Shown: positions 8,715 to 16,450 of the stretch, in pieces
Numbering within the stretch: position 1 is the stretch's first letter
How the letters are laid out: the number at the start of each line of letters is the position of its first letter
Assembly: GCF_030219325.1 (NCBI RefSeq)
Contig: NZ_CP126625.1
Span: 1,786,857-1,850,856, forward strand
From: Geothrix sp.
GTDB lineage: Bacteria > Acidobacteriota > Holophagae > Holophagales > Holophagaceae
Direction of reading: 5' to 3'
DNA length: 64,000 nt
Position numbers and translations under genes: made by a program
Notes under the pieces: model-generated
Told to the model about the DNA's origin: nothing
Database searches by the model: none
Seen by the model: only the letters and a program-made list of their open reading frames with translations

Positions 8715-9250
8715 TACGAAACCAATTTCAGCCGGGTGTACCGGGCCCGCACGCGCTCGAGGTCATCCTTGGTGATGGCTGACCAGAGGCGCGTGTCGCC
8801 AGGGCCGTAGAAGTCCTGGACCTCTTCCACCACGCGGGCCCCGAGGGCGTTGTGGACGCTGCGGGCGTCGTTGTTACCGGGCTCCACCAGGAAGCGGCAT
8901 TCTTCGACGTTCTCGTTGAGGAGCTTGGACACCATGGCGCGGATGAGCAGGTAGTTGACCCGGCCCTTCTGGTATTCGGGGTGCACGGCCAACGTCGCGC
9001 AGTAGACCGTGGTGCCGGCCACGAAGTTCAGCACGTAGCCCACCGGGCGCTCGCCGTCGAAGGCGAGGAAGCACCAGTCGCGGTACAGCTCGGTGCAGAG
9101 CCGCAGGTAGTGGGGGCAGAGCTCGCCAGCGCCGTCGCCGGACCAGATCTCGGCCTCCAGACGGCGGAGGTGGACATAGTCTGCGCTGCCCAACGCGCGG
9201 ACGGTGTAGCGCGCACCTTCTGGATGCTGGGTGAGGGTCTCGATCGTCAT
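8714..9250 (-). CDS. GNAT-family N-acetyltransferase
   Basis: A 178-residue acetyltransferase. The GNAT core is visible as LAFDGERPVGYVLNF (strand 4), then CATLAVHPEYQKGRVNYLL (acetyl-CoA pyrophosphate loop, here QKGRVN), then NNDARSVHNALGARVVEEV. GAGG-rich sequence (CAGGGAGG) precedes the ATG at 9250. It is the first gene of the run that continues with the acyltransferase and ureohydrolase, so the promoter is expected in the 187-base gap 9251-9437, where I could not pick a convincing -35/-10 pair. The acetyl acceptor is unknown. Confidence 0.8.
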   Translation of the reverse strand: MTIETLTQHPEGARYTVRALGSADYVHLRRLEAEIWSGDGAGELCPHYLRLCTELYRDWCFLAFDGERPVGYVLNFVAGTTVYCATLAVHPEYQKGRVNYLLIRAMVSKLLNENVEECRFLVEPGNNDARSVHNALGARVVEEVQDFYGPGDTRLWSAITKDDLERVRARYTRLKLVS

Positions 9251-9437
9251 GGTCGTGCCTCCCTGGGTTCAGGACCAGGATCGGCTTCGGCGGTGACGGC
9301 GGCATGGCGGCCGCGCCAACATCACGGAAATACGGTGAGACCAAGCGGTGACGGGCATCCGCAGCGCAGGGAAGGCAAGTGTCGGGCGGTGGTGTGACGG
9401 GAGGATGTTCCCTCCGCCACATTCCGGGAATATCCGC

Positions 9438-10454
9438 TCAGAAGTAGGGCGCCACCAGCTTGAGGAAACCGGCTGCCAGAAGGGCACTGATGGGAATGGT
9501 CAGGACCCAGGCCACCACGATGTTCCCGGCCACGCCCCAGCGCACGGCACTGGCGTTCATGGTCGCGCCGACGCCCATGATGGCGCCGGTGATGCTGTGG
9601 GTCGTGCTGACGGGAATGCCGAAGTGCGCGGTGGTGAAGAGGACGGCCGCCGCGGCGGTCTCGGCGGCAAATCCGTGGATGGGCCTGAGCTTCACGATCT
9701 TCGAACCCATGGTCTTGATGATCTTCCAGCCGCCGGAGGCGGTACCCAGCGCCATGAAGCTGGCGCTGCCGATCTTCACCCACAGCGGGACGATCACTTT
9801 CAGCTTCGCGTCCAGGGGCAGGTGGAACTTGTAGGCGATCAGGGCCAGGCAGATGATCCCCATGGCCTTCTGGGCATCGTTCTGGCCGTGGGTGAATGAC
9901 ATGGCCGCGGCGCTGACCAGCTGCGCCTTCCGGAACACCACGTTGACCCTGTGGCCGGATCTGCGCCGCACGATCCACAGGATGATCAAGATGAGCAGCA
10001 TGCCCACCACGAATCCCATGGCCGGGGAGATGATGATGAAGGCCCCGATCTCCTTGAGCTTCTTCATGTGCAGGGCGTCGAAGCCCGCGTGGGCCACCAC
10101 GGCGCCAGCGAGCCCGCCCAGCAGGGTGTGGCTGGTACTGGAGGGGATGCCGAACCACCAGGTGAGGAGGTCCCAGGTGATGGCGGCCATCAGGGCGGCG
10201 GCGATGACTGCCGGGACCACGTGGTTGCTGTCGGCGATGCCCTTGGCGATGGTGGTGGCGACGGAGGTTCCGGCCAGGGCGCCAGCGAAGTTCAAGGTCG
10301 CGGACATCACCAGCGCGTACTTGGCGGGCAGCACGCCCGTGCTCACGACCGTGGCGATGGAGTTGGCAGTGTCGTGGAACCCGTTGATGTAGTCGATGCC
10401 CCAGGACAGCAGCACCAGCACCGCCAGGGATGGGATGAGGAAGACTTCGATCAT
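9438..10454 (-). CDS. pit: PiT-family inorganic phosphate transporter
   Basis: A 338-residue polytopic inner-membrane permease that imports metal-phosphate driven by the proton gradient. The duplicated family signatures are present: YINGFHDTANSIATVVSTG near the N-terminus and FGIPVSTTHSITGAIMGVG near residue 275, each followed by long hydrophobic helices. It starts 7 bases after the stop of the DUF47 partner gene, the usual pit-accessory pairing. It lies beside phoR and the pst operon, so it is the low-affinity arm of a complete phosphate uptake locus. Confidence 0.93.
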   Translation of the reverse strand: MIEVFLIPSLAVLVLLSWGIDYINGFHDTANSIATVVSTGVLPAKYALVMSATLNFAGALAGTSVATTIAKGIADSNHVVPAVIAAALMAAITWDLLTWWFGIPSSTSHTLLGGLAGAVVAHAGFDALHMKKLKEIGAFIIISPAMGFVVGMLLILIILWIVRRRSGHRVNVVFRKAQLVSAAAMSFTHGQNDAQKAMGIICLALIAYKFHLPLDAKLKVIVPLWVKIGSASFMALGTASGGWKIIKTMGSKIVKLRPIHGFAAETAAAAVLFTTAHFGIPVSTTHSITGAIMGVGATMNASAVRWGVAGNIVVAWVLTIPISALLAAGFLKLVAPYF

Positions 10455-10461
10455 GAATGCC

Positions 10462-11109
10462 TCAAGCGTTCTTCATGACCGTGGAGCCCACCACCTTGGC
10501 TACGAGCTCGATCCTGTCCGTCGCCTCCTCGATGCGGTTGAGAAGTTCCTTCCACTTGATGATCTCGATGGCGTCCTTGGGATCCTCGAAGACCTGGGCC
10601 AGAGCCGCGTGGTAGATGGAGTCGGCCTTGTTCTCCAGGGTGTGGACCCGCCGGATGCGATCCCGGATCTCCTTCTGGTTGGACATGTTTCGCAGGGAGC
10701 GGATGAGGTGCAGGATCTCGCCGGAACCCTCGACGATGATGGAGCTGATCTCCGTGACGGCCGGCATGATGTGGGTGATGCGGTAGAGGATCAGACGCTC
10801 ACAGACCGCGTGGAGGGAATCGACCACATCGTCGAGGGCATGGGCCAGGGCCATGATGTCCTCCCGTTCGATGGGCGTGACGAAGGTCTGGTTCAGCCGG
10901 TCCATGATCTCGCGGGTGAGATCGTCGCCAATGTGCTCCAGGTCCTTCATCTGCCGCCGCAGCTCGGCGAAGCGGACGGGGTCCCCGGTGCGGATCTCCA
11001 GGTCGAACAGCTGCGAGGCCTGGTAGGCGTTGGCGGCGGCGGATTCCAGAAGGTCGAAGAAGACCATCTCCCGGGGTTTGAGCCAGCGCATCAGGGCATT
11101 CAAGGACAT
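10462..11109 (-). CDS. DUF47 phosphate transport regulator (Pit accessory protein)
   Basis: A 215-residue PhoU-like helical protein. I placed the start at the ATG at 11109 because GGAG lies six bases upstream; a TTG at 11121 in the same frame has no such site. Features typical of DUF47 are the PREMVFFDLLESAAANA opening, LEHIGDDLTREIMDRLNQTF and LENKADSIYHAALAQVFE, with paired acidic metal-binding helices. Proteins of this family sit next to PiT transporters and are thought to modulate them. The gene is divergent from phoR with about 110 bases between the starts. The fragment GTTACA in that gap also occurs in the pstS regulatory region. Confidence 0.88.
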   Translation of the reverse strand: MSLNALMRWLKPREMVFFDLLESAAANAYQASQLFDLEIRTGDPVRFAELRRQMKDLEHIGDDLTREIMDRLNQTFVTPIEREDIMALAHALDDVVDSLHAVCERLILYRITHIMPAVTEISSIIVEGSGEILHLIRSLRNMSNQKEIRDRIRRVHTLENKADSIYHAALAQVFEDPKDAIEIIKWKELLNRIEEATDRIELVAKVVGSTVMKNA

Positions 11110-11222
11110 GGGGATCTCCAACGTTCAACCTTCAACTGTAGTGGGTCGAAGGGTGTAACTGGAGCGTAAATTTGGCCACGGCCGCTGGGCGCCGAACCTG
11201 CCTCGGTGTATGGTCGGAAGGC

Positions 11223-12590
11223 ATGGATGAGCCGGAATCTCAGCGTGACGGTGGATCGGGGATTCCGGTCTTCTTTGGACGTGCGCTGATCTGTCTGGTT
11301 TCCATGACCTTCCTTGGCTTCGGACTGGGGCTGAGTGTCCAGAAGGGGGCCTCTTTCCTCTGGACAGTCGGCTTCCTCATCACCCTGGCTTTGGTCCTGG
11401 TCCTCATGGCGCGTTGGCAGGTCGGGCCTCTGGCTGAACCCCTGGGACAGCTTCTGGGTGGGAGCCGTCCCCAGGCCATCGAGGATCTCCCCCGGGCCTG
11501 GTTCGCGCTGGAACGGGAGAACGACGACCTCAAGGAGAAGGCGGCGCGGGAAGATCGGCTGCTGCCTGGCATCATGGCGCGCCTGGAGGAGGGCGTGCTG
11601 CTCTTCGGCCCTTCGGGGAACCTGGAGCAGTTCAATCCGGCGGCGCAGCGGCACCTGGGCCTGGGCGCCCCCCTGGCCAAGGGGATGGGCGTGGGTGAGG
11701 TGTTCCGGGACCAGGCGGGCCAGGACGCGATCCAGCGGGCCTTCCGGGGGGCGTCCTGCGAATGGCGCCTGGCGCGGGCGGGCCGGACCCTGCGAGTCCG
11801 TGCCATTCCCTTCGCACCCTTGGGGGCCGTGAGCGGCGTGCTGCTCACCCTGGATGACGTCACGAGCCAGGAGGCCCTGGAGACCACCCGCCAGAAATTC
11901 ATCTCCAACGTGAGCCATGAGCTCAAGACGCCGGTGACCGCCATCCGGATCGCCGCGGAGAACCTCCAGGAGGAGCGCCTGGAGGGCTCTGCGCGGGCCA
12001 GCGCCCAGTCCATCATGCGCTCCGTGGATCGGCTCACCCTGTTGCTGGGGGATCTCTCGGAGCTGAGCCGGATCGAGAGCGGCGCCCTGCATCTGGCTCC
12101 GGTGGCCTTCGACCTCGGGGGTTTCCTGGAGACCCTGATGCGGGACCTTCAGCCCCGGGGGGTGGCTTGTGGCGTCGAGCTGGCCCTGCTGGTGGATGCC
12201 CCTGAGGGGACGACGATCCTCGCGGATCCGCTGCGGCTCCACCAGGTGCTGGAGAACCTGCTGTCCAACGCCCTGAAATTCAGTCCGGCGGGGGGACGGG
12301 TCGAGCTGGTCGTGCGGGTCACGAGCCAGGGACAGATCTGGGAAGTGCGGGACCAGGGGCCGGGCATCCCCGAGTCCGAGCAGGGGCGGATCTTCGAGCG
12401 CTTCTACCGGGCCCAGGCGGCGAAGGCCAAGCCGGGCACGGGGCTGGGGCTGGCCATCGTGAAGCACCTGTGCCGGCTGATGGGTGGGGAGGTCGCGGTG
12501 GAGAGCCGTCCTGGAGAAGGCGCCACCTTCCGGGTGATCCTGCCGCCCCAGGCCGAGCCTCAGGAACCGGCGGGTCCGCCCAGTCGGTAG
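11223..12590 (+). CDS. phoR: phosphate sensor histidine kinase PhoR
   Basis: A ~455-residue sensor kinase. Two close membrane helices (PVFFGRALICLVSMTFLGFG and LWTVGFLITLALVLVLM) are followed by a PAS-like segment, a HisKA domain with phospho-acceptor His near residue 232 (NVSHELKTPVTAIR), and an ATPase domain with N box NLLSNALKFSP, G1 DQGPGIPE and G2 GTGLGLAIVKHL. There is almost no periplasmic sensor, as in PhoR, which listens to Pst/PhoU. The start is uncertain: ATG at 11223 or an in-frame TTG at 11172 with GGAG seven bases upstream. Its 3' end overlaps the convergent phoB gene by 31 bases, so kinase and regulator are cotranscribed with neither each other nor the same promoter. Confidence 0.88.
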   Translation: MDEPESQRDGGSGIPVFFGRALICLVSMTFLGFGLGLSVQKGASFLWTVGFLITLALVLVLMARWQVGPLAEPLGQLLGGSRPQAIEDLPRAWFALERENDDLKEKAAREDRLLPGIMARLEEGVLLFGPSGNLEQFNPAAQRHLGLGAPLAKGMGVGEVFRDQAGQDAIQRAFRGASCEWRLARAGRTLRVRAIPFAPLGAVSGVLLTLDDVTSQEALETTRQKFISNVSHELKTPVTAIRIAAENLQEERLEGSARASAQSIMRSVDRLTLLLGDLSELSRIESGALHLAPVAFDLGGFLETLMRDLQPRGVACGVELALLVDAPEGTTILADPLRLHQVLENLLSNALKFSPAGGRVELVVRVTSQGQIWEVRDQGPGIPESEQGRIFERFYRAQAAKAKPGTGLGLAIVKHLCRLMGGEVAVESRPGEGATFRVILPPQAEPQEPAGPPSR

Positions 12591-13264
12591 CCGACGCCCA
12601 CCACGGTCTCGATGGATTCTGCGGCCGCCTCGCCGATCTTGGCCCGGACCCGCCGGACGTGGGCATCGATGGTGCGGCTCTCGCCCAGGTACTCGAGGCC
12701 CCACACCTGCTGGAGGATCTTCTCCCGAGTCAGGACCCGGCGCGGATTGGCCAGGAAATAGGCCAGCAGCTCGAACTCCCGCCGGGTCAGTTCCACCAGC
12801 TGCCCGTCCACCCTGGCGGCGTGCATGTCCAAGTCCACGGTGATGGGACCGAAGGACAGCTGGGGGGCGCGTTCGGAACCTTCGAAAGGCGTGGATCTCC
12901 GCAGGATCGCCCGGAGGCGCGCGGCCAGCTCCCGGGCCGAGAAGGGTTTGGAGATGTAGTCGTCGGCACCGAGTTCGAGGCCGAGCACGCGGTCGATCTC
13001 TTCGCTCCGGGCCGTCACGAGCAACACCGGGAGGGCCCGGAGGGTCGCATGGGTGCGGATGGCGCGGAGGACATCCAGACCATCCATGTCGGGCAGGCTG
13101 AGGTCCAGCAGCGCGGCGTCGAGCTTGGGCCCGCTGGCGTTGAGGGCCAGCATGGCATCGCGGCCCGTGCCGACGGGAATGAGGCTGAAGCCCTCCCGGC
13201 GGAGGTGCTGTTCCAGGCCCAGCCGGATTTCGGTGTCGTCTTCGAGAAGGAGGATGCGCGGCAT
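12560..13264 (-). CDS. phoB: phosphate response regulator PhoB (OmpR family)
   Basis: A 234-residue regulator with an N-terminal receiver (acidic pair LLLEDDTE, phospho-acceptor Asp in LLDLSLPDMDG, switch Lys in DDYISKPFSARE) and a C-terminal winged helix (ELTRREFELLAYFLANP, TIDAHVRRVRAKIGE, GVGYRLGG). The ATG at 13264 follows AAGG. It starts 14 bases after phoU, so it is the distal gene of the pst-phoU run; activation of that operon by PhoB would be autoregulatory. The PhoB call rests on context, since OmpR-type regulators are alike in sequence. Confidence 0.9.
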   Translation of the reverse strand: MPRILLLEDDTEIRLGLEQHLRREGFSLIPVGTGRDAMLALNASGPKLDAALLDLSLPDMDGLDVLRAIRTHATLRALPVLLVTARSEEIDRVLGLELGADDYISKPFSARELAARLRAILRRSTPFEGSERAPQLSFGPITVDLDMHAARVDGQLVELTRREFELLAYFLANPRRVLTREKILQQVWGLEYLGESRTIDAHVRRVRAKIGEAAAESIETVVGVGYRLGGPAGS

Positions 13265-13278
13265 GGTCACCTTTGTCC

Positions 13279-13944
13279 CTATTCTGCCGCATCGCCCTGG
13301 AGGTAGGGGTGCTTGGCGCTCCGTCCCTCCAGGATGAACAGCACTTCCTCAGCAATGTTGGTGGCCTGGTCGGCGATGCGCTCCCAGTTCTTGATGACCA
13401 GGATGAGGTGGCTGGCCCGCTCGATGCAGAGGGGGTCGGACATCATCAGGCGCAGCAGTTCCCGGTAGATCGAGCCATAGAGGTCATCCACGGAGTCGTC
13501 CGCCTGGATCACGGTCCGGGCCAGACCCGCATCGCTGCCGATGAAGGCGTCCACGGCCATCCGGACCATGCCCCGGGTCTCCTGGCCCAGGCGCTCAAGC
13601 GAGCCGCTGGAGAGGATCGGCGGATGGACATACGTCGCCCGGCGCGCGATGTTGCAGCAGTGATCGCCAATGCGCTCCAGCTCCGGGACGATCTTGAGGC
13701 TGGAGGCGATGAGCCGAAGGTCGCCCGCCGCGGGGGCCCGCAGGGCGAGCAGGTCCACGCAGAGGCGGTCCAGCTTCAGCTCCCACTCGTCCAAGCCGCG
13801 GTCCATGGTCATCACATGATCGGCTTTGGCTTTGGAGCGTTCGGTGAGGGCCTGGATGGTCAGGTCGATCATCTCCTCGGCCAGGCCCGCCATGGCCAGG
13901 ATGCCGTCCCGGAGATCCCTCAGTTCCTGGTCGAATTGACGCAT
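13279..13944 (-). CDS. phoU: phosphate signalling protein PhoU
   Basis: A 221-residue all-helical protein made of two PhoU repeats. Typical metal-binding motifs are LERIGDHCCNIARR at about residue 88 and NWERIADQATNIAEE at about residue 190. PhoU links the Pst transporter to PhoR and keeps PhoR in phosphatase mode when phosphate is plentiful. Its ATG overlaps the pstB stop by one base (TGATG), so it is translationally coupled to the ATPase gene. Confidence 0.95.
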   Translation of the reverse strand: MRQFDQELRDLRDGILAMAGLAEEMIDLTIQALTERSKAKADHVMTMDRGLDEWELKLDRLCVDLLALRAPAAGDLRLIASSLKIVPELERIGDHCCNIARRATYVHPPILSSGSLERLGQETRGMVRMAVDAFIGSDAGLARTVIQADDSVDDLYGSIYRELLRLMMSDPLCIERASHLILVIKNWERIADQATNIAEEVLFILEGRSAKHPYLQGDAAE

Positions 13945-14828
13945 CAGCCGAACCTCCCTGTGATGTAGTCCTCGGTCATGCGGTGTCCGGGATTGGTGAA
14001 CATCTTCTCGGTGAGCCCCGTCTCGATCAGCTTACCCATCCAGAAGAAGGCCGTGTGATCGCTGACCCGAGCGGCCTGCTGCATGTTGTGGGTGACGATG
14101 ACGATGGTGAACTCCCGCTTCAGCTCGAGGATCAGTTCCTCGACCCGGGCGGTGGCGATGGGATCGAGCGCGGAGCAGGGCTCGTCCATGAGGATCACCT
14201 CAGGGCGGACGGCCAGGGCCCGGGCGATGCAGAGGCGCTGCTGTTGGCCGCCGGAGAGCCCCTGGGCCGAGTCCTTCAGGCGGTCCTTGACCTCCTCCCA
14301 CAACCCGGCGCCCTTCAGGCTGCGCTCCACGGCCTCATCGAGGACCGCGCGGTTCCCCTCGCCCTGGATCCGCAGGCCGTAGGCCACGTTCTCGAAGATG
14401 GATTTCGGGAAGGGATTGGACTTCTGGAACACCATGCCTGCCCGTTTCCGGAGCGCGATGACATCGGTTTCCGGGGCGTAGATATCCGTATCCCCCATGA
14501 GCACCCGTCCCTCGATCCGGACGTCGTCGATGAGGTCGTTCATGCGGTTCAGGCAGCGCAGCAGCGTGCTCTTGCCACAGCCCGAAGGGCCGATGAAGGA
14601 CATGACGGAGTTGCGGGCCACCTTCAGGTCGACGTCGAACAGGGCCTGCTTGCTGCCGTAGTACAGGTTGAGCCGGTCCACCTGCACCATGGTGGGCGAG
14701 GTCAGCACGGCCGGGTCGGTGAGGGGCAGGTCGGGCTTCACGAAGCTCGCGGGACGCATGCCGGCATCAGGGGGCGGCACCTGCAGGTGCGCGGGCTCCG
14801 TAACAGGACGGGGGTCGTCGATTTCCAT
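13944..14828 (-). CDS. pstB: phosphate ABC transporter ATPase PstB
   Basis: A 294-residue ATPase with Walker [11 protein letters not shown] loop [13 protein letters not shown], signature [15 protein letters not shown], Walker [14 protein letters not shown] and switch His in IVTHNMQQ. I chose the ATG at 14828 because GGAG lies eight bases upstream; the frame continues to a TTG at 14855 that overlaps the pstA stop. The first ~45 residues are a Pro/Asp-rich extension ([15 protein letters not shown]) not found in typical ~255-residue PstB proteins. It energises phosphate import with PstSCA. Confidence 0.95.
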   Translation of the reverse strand: MEIDDPRPVTEPAHLQVPPPDAGMRPASFVKPDLPLTDPAVLTSPTMVQVDRLNLYYGSKQALFDVDLKVARNSVMSFIGPSGCGKSTLLRCLNRMNDLIDDVRIEGRVLMGDTDIYAPETDVIALRKRAGMVFQKSNPFPKSIFENVAYGLRIQGEGNRAVLDEAVERSLKGAGLWEEVKDRLKDSAQGLSGGQQQRLCIARALAVRPEVILMDEPCSALDPIATARVEELILELKREFTIVIVTHNMQQAARVSDHTAFFWMGKLIETGLTEKMFTNPGHRMTEDYITGRFG

Positions 14829-14851
14829 GTCGATGGCTCCAGGGTTCTCGA

Positions 14852-16450
14852 TCAAAAGGTGCTCCCCCCCAGGCGCTCACGCAGCTTGCGCCTGAGGTTC
14901 AATGCGAAGAGGTTCAGGACCACCACCACGAGGAGGAGGAGGAAGGAGGCCATGAAGACCATGGGCTTGGCGGCTTCGGAATTGGGACTCTGGAAGCCCA
15001 CGTCGTAGATGTGGAATCCGAGGTGCATGAACTTCCGGTCGAAATGGAAGAAGGGGAAGGTGCCATCCAGCGGCATGGCCGGGGCCAGCTTGACCACGCC
15101 CGTGAGCATCAGTGGGGCAACCTCGCCGGCGCCGCGGGCGATGGCCAGGATGAGGCCCGTGAGGATGCCCGGTGTGGCACTGGGAAGCACCACTTTCCAG
15201 AGGGTCTGCCACTTGGTGGCACCCATGGCGAGGCTGGCCTCCCGCTGGGAGCGCGGGACCGCGCCGAGGGCCTCTTCCGTGGCGACGATGACCACGGGGA
15301 CGGTCAACAGGGCCAGGGTGAGCGAAGCCCAGAGGATGCCGCCGGTGCCGTAGGTCGGGGTCGGCAGGCTGTCGGCGAAGAAGAGCTGGTCAATGGCCCC
15401 GCCCAGGCCATAGACGAAGAACCCGAGGCCGAACACGCCGAACACGATGGAGGGCACCCCGGCCAGGTTGTTCACGGCGACGCGCACGGCCCGGACGAGC
15501 CAACCCTGCTTGGCGTACTCCCGGAGATAGAGGGCCGTGACCACGCCCAGGGGGACCACCAGGATGGACATCACCAGCACCATCATCACGGTGCCGAAAA
15601 TGGCCGGGAAGATGCCGCCTTCGGTGTTGGATTCTCGGGGATCGTCGGCCACGAACTCCCAGAGACGGGAGACGTAGACGCCGAACTTGTCGAGGGGGCC
15701 CATGGCATTGGCCGGCACCATCCGGACGACGCTGCCGAGGGGCCAGTCCTTGAGCTGGCCCTCCGCCGTCTGCAGGTTGAGGGTCCAGGCCCTGGCCTCG
15801 GAGCGGGCCTGCTCCAGGCCGGCCTGGACCTGGTCGTAGGTGGTCTGGATCTCCGCGGTCTTGGCGTCCAGGGCCTGGAGCGCCGGCTGGTCGCCCTTGG
15901 CCTCCAACCGTCGGCGGGACAGGCGGAGCTTCTCGATGCGGCGGTTCAGTTCGCCCACCTGGCCCTTCTCGATGGACTGGATGTGGCGCCGAAGCCGGTT
16001 GGCCTCCGGAAGGCGGCTCAGGGCATCGGCCATGGCCTGGGGACCGGTCGCCACCACCTTGCCATCGTGGCTCAGGGAGGCGATCCGGCCGATGAAGGGG
16101 CCGTATTCCAGGCGCTCGATGAGCAGGGCGTCCTTCGGGTATTCGGGGGCGCCCATGCTGGCGCCGGGAATCCAGCGGAAATCCTGGCCGTAGATGTCGC
16201 GGTTCCCGACCCGGAACTGGATCTTTTCGGTCTCCTCGCCGCGGGCGGGCTCATGTCCCGTGATCTCGCCTAGGACCGGCCCCTCCGGCGTCTGCACCTG
16301 GACCAGCGTGGCGGGCCAGAAATAGCCCATGCCCTTGGCCACGATGAAGCCCACCAGGCTGAGGATCATGGCGAGGCAGAAGGCCAGCAGGGTTCCGGAG
16401 AACCACACGAAGATCCCGCCCTGTCGGAAGCGATCGGCCAGCCGGCTCAT
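14852..16450 (-). CDS. pstA: phosphate ABC transporter permease PstA, long form
   Basis: A 532-residue permease, nearly twice the usual ~290. One membrane helix lies at about 15-40, then a ~240-residue insert that includes a charged coiled coil ([32 protein letters not shown]) probably in the periplasm. The normal five-helix permease core follows, with the coupling loop [20 protein letters not shown] and [20 protein letters not shown]. Long PstA proteins of this kind are known from gamma-proteobacteria such as Vibrio. The ATG overlaps the pstC stop by one base. The function of the insert is unknown. Confidence 0.93.
   Translation of the reverse strand: MSRLADRFRQGGIFVWFSGTLLAFCLAMILSLVGFIVAKGMGYFWPATLVQVQTPEGPVLGEITGHEPARGEETEKIQFRVGNRDIYGQDFRWIPGASMGAPEYPKDALLIERLEYGPFIGRIASLSHDGKVVATGPQAMADALSRLPEANRLRRHIQSIEKGQVGELNRRIEKLRLSRRRLEAKGDQPALQALDAKTAEIQTTYDQVQAGLEQARSEARAWTLNLQTAEGQLKDWPLGSVVRMVPANAMGPLDKFGVYVSRLWEFVADDPRESNTEGGIFPAIFGTVMMVLVMSILVVPLGVVTALYLREYAKQGWLVRAVRVAVNNLAGVPSIVFGVFGLGFFVYGLGGAIDQLFFADSLPTPTYGTGGILWASLTLALLTVPVVIVATEEALGAVPRSQREASLAMGATKWQTLWKVVLPSATPGILTGLILAIARGAGEVAPLMLTGVVKLAPAMPLDGTFPFFHFDRKFMHLGFHIYDVGFQSPNSEAAKPMVFMASFLLLLVVVVLNLFALNLRRKLRERLGGSTF

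Noticed and set aside
9288-9400. Three GTGACGG-type repeats before the GNAT gene as a Pho box
   Set aside because: Spacing is about 50 bases, not the 11-base period of PhoB sites, and GC-rich chance is likely.
11110-11222. Pho box in the DUF47-phoR gap
   Set aside because: A GTTACA element is present but the second copy is not at an 11-base spacing, so I did not list it as a site.
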